In this document: in pieces, positions 59,233-64,000 of the stretch | Position numbering within the stretch: the stretch's first letter is position 1 | Layout of the letters: every line of letters starts with the position of its first letter | Source: Agromyces sp. 3263 | GTDB taxonomy: Bacteria > Actinomycetota > Actinomycetes > Actinomycetales > Microbacteriaceae | Assembly: GCF_031456545.1 (NCBI RefSeq) | Contig: NZ_JAVDUV010000001.1 | Coordinates: 2,480,001 to 2,544,000 of the forward strand | Reading direction: 5' to 3' | Length of the DNA stretch: 64,000 nucleotides | Program-made: the position numbers and the translations under genes | Notes under the pieces: model-generated | What the model saw: only the letters and a program-made list of their open reading frames with translations | What the model was told of the DNA's origin: nothing | Databases searched by the model: none

Positions 59233-62200
59233 ATGGCATCGAACGCGCTGGGACGCACGACACGGACGGCTGTCGCCGCCGTCGTCGCGTTCCTCACGGC
59301 GTTCGTGATGAGCATGCCGGGCACGAGCCCGGCCGCGGCGCTCGCATCTCCGACGAGCGCCGCCCACGAACGCTCGGTGCCCGTGACGCTCACGTCCGAG
59401 CAGCTGTTCGAGCTGCTCCAGCGCGGCGAGCACCAGGACGCCCCCGACGTGGGCCCGGCCCCGGGAACCGGCGTCATCTCCGACGGCGACCTCTGGGCCA
59501 CCGCCGGATCCGCCGCCGCGCAGTGGCCCGGCTGGGACGTCAGCTGGGCGGGGCTGTACCTCGAGGACCTGCCCGGTGCCACGCTCGCCGTGACCTACGG
59601 CGACAGCATCGCGGTCGACCCCGACGCGGCCGGCTGGGGCTGGTCGGCGTACGGCGGCGCGATGGACCTGGCGACCGTGCTCGCCCACGAGTACGGCCAC
59701 ATCGCCGGCTTCGGCGACCTCGAGGGCGGCGGCGACCTGATGAGCCGCGTGCTCTCGCCCGGCGAGCAGCGCTGGAACAGCGACGACCGGATGTACCCGG
59801 CCCCGGCGCCCGAGCCCGAGCCCGAGCCCGCGCCGGCACCTGAGCCCGCCCCGGCGCCCGAGGCCGCCCCGGCTCCCGCTCCCGATGCCGCCCCGGCGCC
59901 CGCCCCGGGTGACCCGGCCGCCGAGCCGGCGGCTGCGACCGGCAGTGCCACCACGTCGGGCGACGCCGCCTCGACGGATGCCGCGTCCGCGCCGTCCACG
60001 ACCGCCGAGGCGCTGCACAACGACCAGCCCGCCCAGCCCGCCGGCTCGGCCGGCCCCGGAGCGACCGGCACCGCCGGAGGCGCCGCGCCCGAGGCATCCG
60101 GCCCCCCGATGCCGGCCGTCTGGCAGCTCACGATGGACGGCACCGCCGACACCCTCGTGTTCAACGCCGACGGCACCGTGACCTTCGGCGACGAGACCCG
60201 CTCGCTCGCCGGCATCACCGAGATCCGCATCATCGGCTCCGCCGGCGACGACGTGCTCACCCTCGACCGCCGCGCGGCCGACGCGGCCATCACGGTCGTG
60301 TTCGACGGGGCCGACGGCTTCGACACGCTCGTCACGGTCGGCGCCGGATCGCTGCTCTCGCTGCCGGCCGACGGATCGTCGGGCATCCTGCACCTCGGCG
60401 CGACGACGGTCGTCTACTCGCACATCGAGCCCATCACGAACGTGGGCACGGCGACCGACGTCGTCTTCACGCTGAGCGGCAACGACGACCAGGCCGTGCT
60501 CGAGTCGATCGTCGGCGGGCTGCGACTGCGCAGCACCAACGGCTCGTTCGAGCAGACCGACTTCACCGGCCCCACCGTCTCGCTCACGATCAACGGCGGC
60601 GACGGGCACGACACCATCACCATCCTCGGCACCATCGCCCTCGCCGGCGCGAACCTCGTCATCAACGTCGAGCAGATCACCCTCACCGGCGCGATCTCGA
60701 CGACGGGCGACGTCACGTTGACGGCGGCCGAGACGACCACCGAGGGACTGAACGCGGCCGACTGCACCGACTTCGACGACTTCTCGATCATCGGATGCCT
60801 CGACCACGACGCCGACGTGTCGATCGTGATCGACGGCGGATCCATCACCGGCCACGACGTCGTGCTCGACGCCGACGCGACCGTGATCCCGGATGCCACG
60901 GCCGCCACCGCCTACGCGGCGATCGTGAACTCGAGCGCGACCATCGAACTGCGCGGCGCGGCGACGATCACCGCGACCGGCGACGTGACCATGACCGCCG
61001 ACTCGATCGTCGGCCCCTTCACGCTGAACAAGCAGTACGGCGACGCCGCCATCGTCTTCTCCGACGCGACCGTCACGGTCGGCGGCGCCTCGGTCGTGAC
61101 CGCGGGCGGCGACGTCGCACTGACCGCGACCTCGACGGTCGACGCGGGGGCCACCCCGCAGGCCGACGCGAGCAAGGACGAGGGCAGTGCCGGCGCCGAC
61201 GGCAGCTCGGCGAGCTTTGACGCCGCCGTCGCGGTCGTCAGCGTCACCGCCACGTCGAAGAGCCTCGTCACCGGGACCGCGCGCCTCGCCGTCACCGGCG
61301 GCCTCGGGATCACCGCGTCGAACCACGCGACCCTCACCGGCGTCGGCGACGCCAAGGAGGCCACCGCCGGAGCCGGCGTCGCCATCGTGCACCTCGACCA
61401 GACGACCGAGGCCGGCATCACCTCGACGAGCGCCACCCCGACCACGGCCGCCTCGCTCGCGATCCTCGCCGAGCAGGAGGCATCCGTCACGGCCACCTCG
61501 AAGGCCGGCAAGGGCGGCGCGACCCAGAACAACCAGTCGGCGAACTCGCCCGGCCGCGGCAACGGGCAGTCCTCCACCTCGGACGGCAGCATCGACATCG
61601 CGGGCGCCCTCTCGGTCGCCGTGCTGAACACCGACACGAAGGCCCACATCACCGGCGCCAAGGTGACGACGACCGGCGCGCAGAGCGTGAAGGCGACCGC
61701 GAAGAACACCGTCGCCACGACCGCCGACGCCGGCACCGCCGACGGCACCACCCAGGGCAGCAACGGCTTCGGCCTCGCCATCGGCGTTGCCATCAACGTC
61801 ATCGACGTCGCCACCGCCGCGTTCATCGGCGCGGGCGCGGCCCTCCAGGCTGCGAGCGTCGCCGTCGAGGCGCGGGGGCCGGCCACCGGCGACTCGAGCT
61901 TCGCCGCCACGTCGATCTCAGGCCGCAAGAACAGCGGCAGCGTCGGCATCGCCGGCTCGCTCGCGTTCAACTCCGTGACCGGCGACACCGTCGCAGAGGT
62001 GCGCGGCGCCGGCAACTCCGTGAACAACGCGAACCTCGCGCTCACCGCCCGGGGCTCGCACAAGAACGCCGCGAAGGCCACCTCGAAGCAGGACGGCGGC
62101 TCCGTCGGCGTCGGCGCCTCAGTGGCCATCAGCATCATCAACGTGGGCGTGCGGGCCGGGCTCGCCGCGGCATCCGCCATCACCGGCGTGAAGGCGCTGA

Positions 62201-64000
62201 ACATCCTCGCGACCGGCCTCGACGACACCACCACCGAGACCCAGGGGGGCGCGGGCGGCGGTTCGACGGCCTCGCTCACGGGCGTCGCGAGCATCGCCAT
62301 CTCGAACGTGCGCACCGTCGCCTCGATCCTCGCCGGCCCCGCGCTGACCACGTCGGGCGCCGTCACCGCGAAGGCCGACCAGACGGCGAAGGCCACCACG
62401 ACCGCCACGGGTGCGACGACCGCGGGCAGCGGGTCGAGCCTCGCCGCCACGATCTCGTTCGCGCTCACCTCGGCCGACCACGAGGCCGACTCGTCGATCC
62501 TCCGCAACCTCACGTCGGGCGGCGCGGTGAGCATGGCCGCGGACGGCGTCTCGACCACCGCTACGAGTGCGACGGCCAGCGCCGCGGCCGCACCCGACGA
62601 GAACAGCGACTCCACCGGGAAGAACGCGAACCAGAAGTCCGACGCCAAGCTCGGCAACGCGTCGAGCCGCTCCTCGGGCGGTGGCGCGTCGAGCACCCCG
62701 GCCGCGAAGAACGAGGACGGCACGGCCGTCACCGTCGCCGCGGCCATCGCCTTCAACCTCGTCGACTCGACCACGACCGCCCGCCTCGGCGACGGCGTCG
62801 TGCTCGTGGCCACCGGCCCGGCGTCGTTCACGACTCGCAACAACACGGATGCCTCGGCCACGGCCGACGGCTCGTCCACCGGCGCCACCTCGGTCGGCGT
62901 CGGCGCCGGCCTCGCCGTGAACCGCGTCACCCTCCGCAACGAGGCGAGCACCGGGGTCGGCGCGGCGCTCACCGCGAACGGCCTCACGCTCAGCGCGACC
63001 GTGAAGCCGGTGGCATCCGACACGACCCACACCTTCCAGGCGATCGCCAAGGCCGGCGCGACCGACGGGTCGGGCACGCTGGGGATCGCCGGCGCATTCG
63101 CGCTCAACCTGGTCGACGCCACCACGCTGGGCGTCATCCACGGCAGCCAAGCCCCGGGATCGGCGCCGAGCCCCACGCCCGGCGTGGTCGTCACCGGCGG
63201 CGGGGCCGTCACGCTCATCGCCCAGTCGAAGACCGTCGACAAGGCGTCGGGCAAGGCGACCCAGTCGGGCACCGGCACCGTCGGCATCGGCGCCGCGTTC
63301 GCGCTCAACCTCGTCACCCACCGGGTGTACGCGGGCATCGACCAGGTGCTCGATCCCACCCGCGGCCCGCCGCTCACCGGCGCCGGCGCCCTCACCATCA
63401 CCGCGACCGAGGACCTGACCCTCACCACGGAAGCGGAAGCCGGCGGAGCATCCGGATCGGTCACCGTCGTCCCGGCCATCGCGATCACGCTGGCCACCAT
63501 CCGCACCAGCGCATCGCTGGGCGGCAGCACCACCGCACTCACGGCCTCGAGCGTCACCGCCCAGGCCACCCAGGGTGTGAAGGCCGGCACCACCGCCAAG
63601 GGCGACACCCAGGCGGGGTCCACCGCCGGCATCGGTGTCTCGCTCGCACTCGCCGTCCTCGACAGCGTCGTCGTCGACTCGGGCAGTGCTCGCAGCATCA
63701 CCGCCACCGGTGCCGTCACGTTCGGCGCCACGCAGGCCGTCGAGGCCACGACGCTTGCCGAGGCATCCGCGAAGGGCGCCTCGCCGTCGGAGGGCAAGGA
63801 CGGCGGCGGCAAGGACGTCAACCAGAAGGCCGACGCGAACCTGGGCAACGCGAACCAGTCGCGCAACACGAACGGCGGGCAGACTCAGTCGTCGTCGACG
63901 CCGAAGGCCGCGTCGAACGAGGACGGCGGCAACTCGCTCTCGATCGCCGGCGCCATCGCGATCAACGTGGTCGTCACCACCTCGCGCGCCTGGTTCGGCA
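59233..64000 (+). CDS. Giant secreted protein: metzincin-like zinc motif, RTX-like repeats and adhesin-like repeats (3' end outside window)
   Basis: An open frame of 1589 codons with no stop before the window ends. Signal peptide with core AVAAVVAFLTAFVMSMPG. A small globular region contains HEYGHIAGFGD at residues 152-162 (the HExxHxxGxxD metzincin zinc pattern) and LMS at 169-171 (Met-turn-like). A Pro/Ala/Glu linker follows (about 190-228), then RTX-like nonapeptides GSAGDDVLT (335), GADGFDTLV (359) and GGDGHDTIT (455). Beyond that come Ala/Thr/Gly-rich beta repeats with GxVGxAxxAxNxV motifs and Lys/Asn spacers containing NQK-DA-LGNA. The aacgga region before ATG includes ggggaa as ribosome-binding site. 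Probably a surface adhesin or filament. Confidence 0.85.
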   Translation, partial: MASNALGRTTRTAVAAVVAFLTAFVMSMPGTSPAAALASPTSAAHERSVPVTLTSEQLFELLQRGEHQDAPDVGPAPGTGVISDGDLWATAGSAAAQWPGWDVSWAGLYLEDLPGATLAVTYGDSIAVDPDAAGWGWSAYGGAMDLATVLAHEYGHIAGFGDLEGGGDLMSRVLSPGEQRWNSDDRMYPAPAPEPEPEPAPAPEPAPAPEAAPAPAPDAAPAPAPGDPAAEPAAATGSATTSGDAASTDAASAPSTTAEALHNDQPAQPAGSAGPGATGTAGGAAPEASGPPMPAVWQLTMDGTADTLVFNADGTVTFGDETRSLAGITEIRIIGSAGDDVLTLDRRAADAAITVVFDGADGFDTLVTVGAGSLLSLPADGSSGILHLGATTVVYSHIEPITNVGTATDVVFTLSGNDDQAVLESIVGGLRLRSTNGSFEQTDFTGPTVSLTINGGDGHDTITILGTIALAGANLVINVEQITLTGAISTTGDVTLTAAETTTEGLNAADCTDFDDFSIIGCLDHDADVSIVIDGGSITGHDVVLDADATVIPDATAATAYAAIVNSSATIELRGAATITATGDVTMTADSIVGPFTLNKQYGDAAIVFSDATVTVGGASVVTAGGDVALTATSTVDAGATPQADASKDEGSAGADGSSASFDAAVAVVSVTATSKSLVTGTARLAVTGGLGITASNHATLTGVGDAKEATAGAGVAIVHLDQTTEAGITSTSATPTTAASLAILAEQEASVTATSKAGKGGATQNNQSANSPGRGNGQSSTSDGSIDIAGALSVAVLNTDTKAHITGAKVTTTGAQSVKATAKNTVATTADAGTADGTTQGSNGFGLAIGVAINVIDVATAAFIGAGAALQAASVAVEARGPATGDSSFAATSISGRKNSGSVGIAGSLAFNSVTGDTVAEVRGAGNSVNNANLALTARGSHKNAAKATSKQDGGSVGVGASVAISIINVGVRAGLAAASAITGVKALNILATGLDDTTTETQGGAGGGSTASLTGVASIAISNVRTVASILAGPALTTSGAVTAKADQTAKATTTATGATTAGSGSSLAATISFALTSADHEADSSILRNLTSGGAVSMAADGVSTTATSATASAAAAPDENSDSTGKNANQKSDAKLGNASSRSSGGGASSTPAAKNEDGTAVTVAAAIAFNLVDSTTTARLGDGVVLVATGPASFTTRNNTDASATADGSSTGATSVGVGAGLAVNRVTLRNEASTGVGAALTANGLTLSATVKPVASDTTHTFQAIAKAGATDGSGTLGIAGAFALNLVDATTLGVIHGSQAPGSAPSPTPGVVVTGGGAVTLIAQSKTVDKASGKATQSGTGTVGIGAAFALNLVTHRVYAGIDQVLDPTRGPPLTGAGALTITATEDLTLTTEAEAGGASGSVTVVPAIAITLATIRTSASLGGSTTALTASSVTAQATQGVKAGTTAKGDTQAGSTAGIGVSLALAVLDSVVVDSGSARSITATGAVTFGATQAVEATTLAEASAKGASPSEGKDGGGKDVNQKADANLGNANQSRNTNGGQTQSSSTPKAASNEDGGNSLSIAGAIAINVVVTTSRAWFG

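Noticed and set aside
59029..63869. Two long minus-strand frames opposite the giant secreted protein
   Set aside because: The plus-strand frame has a signal peptide, motifs and in-frame repeats; the minus-strand frames are its mirror.

Overview
The window is high-GC actinobacterial DNA and most likely comes from a Microbacteriaceae chromosome, with Agromyces or a close relative as my best guess. The evidence is the base composition, the tilS-hpt-ftsH-folE-folP-folB-folK-panC-lysS gene order, a class C ClpC, RipA-like wall hydrolases, a Microbacteriaceae-type 112-residue protein at 46311, an LAXTG-type sortase signal, and many genes whose -10 hexamer (TANNNT) lies 6-9 bases before the start codon, as in leaderless actinobacterial transcripts. 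I see no prophage, IS element, CRISPR array or rRNA.

Layout. 1-19.5 kb is accessory: a CitMHS-type transporter (5' end outside the window), a RibD-like reductase divergent from an HxlR regulator, a mismatch uracil glycosylase, an epoxide-hydrolase-like enzyme divergent from a large LuxR ATPase, several uncharacterised proteins, a hotdog thioesterase, a DUF1254/DUF1214 protein, and a 1542-residue wall-anchored repeat protein divergent from a second large LuxR ATPase. 19.6-20.1 kb holds tRNA-Glu, tRNA-Asp and tRNA-Phe. 20.3-23 kb encodes two paralogous coiled-coil wall hydrolases that carry different catalytic domains. 23.2-45.3 kb is the core: ppa, tilS, hpt, an inserted pair (MFS transporter with a cyclic-nucleotide-binding domain, plus a cyclase-like protein), ftsH, the folate operon, two PH-domain proteins, panC, lysS, two tiny membrane proteins, cls, pirin, clpC and argA. 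45.3-49.7 kb has small surface and unknown proteins, radA, an SGNH hydrolase and tRNA-Ser(CGA).

49.7-58.5 kb is a coherent sulfatase locus. It contains a PadR regulator, a Cys-type sulfatase, a full oligopeptide-type ABC importer with a permease-ATPase fusion, and a divergent formylglycine-generating enzyme that would activate the sulfatase. Together they suggest import and desulfation of a sulfated compound.

59.2 kb to the right edge is one open frame with no stop. It encodes a giant secreted protein with an N-terminal minimal metzincin-like zinc motif, a Pro/Ala/Glu linker, RTX-like nonapeptides and long adhesin-like repeats with a measured 397-codon super-repeat. It is the most striking feature here.

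Across the window, the word GGATGCC/GGCATCC recurs and also forms inverted-repeat hairpins. Short tandem repeats begin at or next to the stop codons of several genes.
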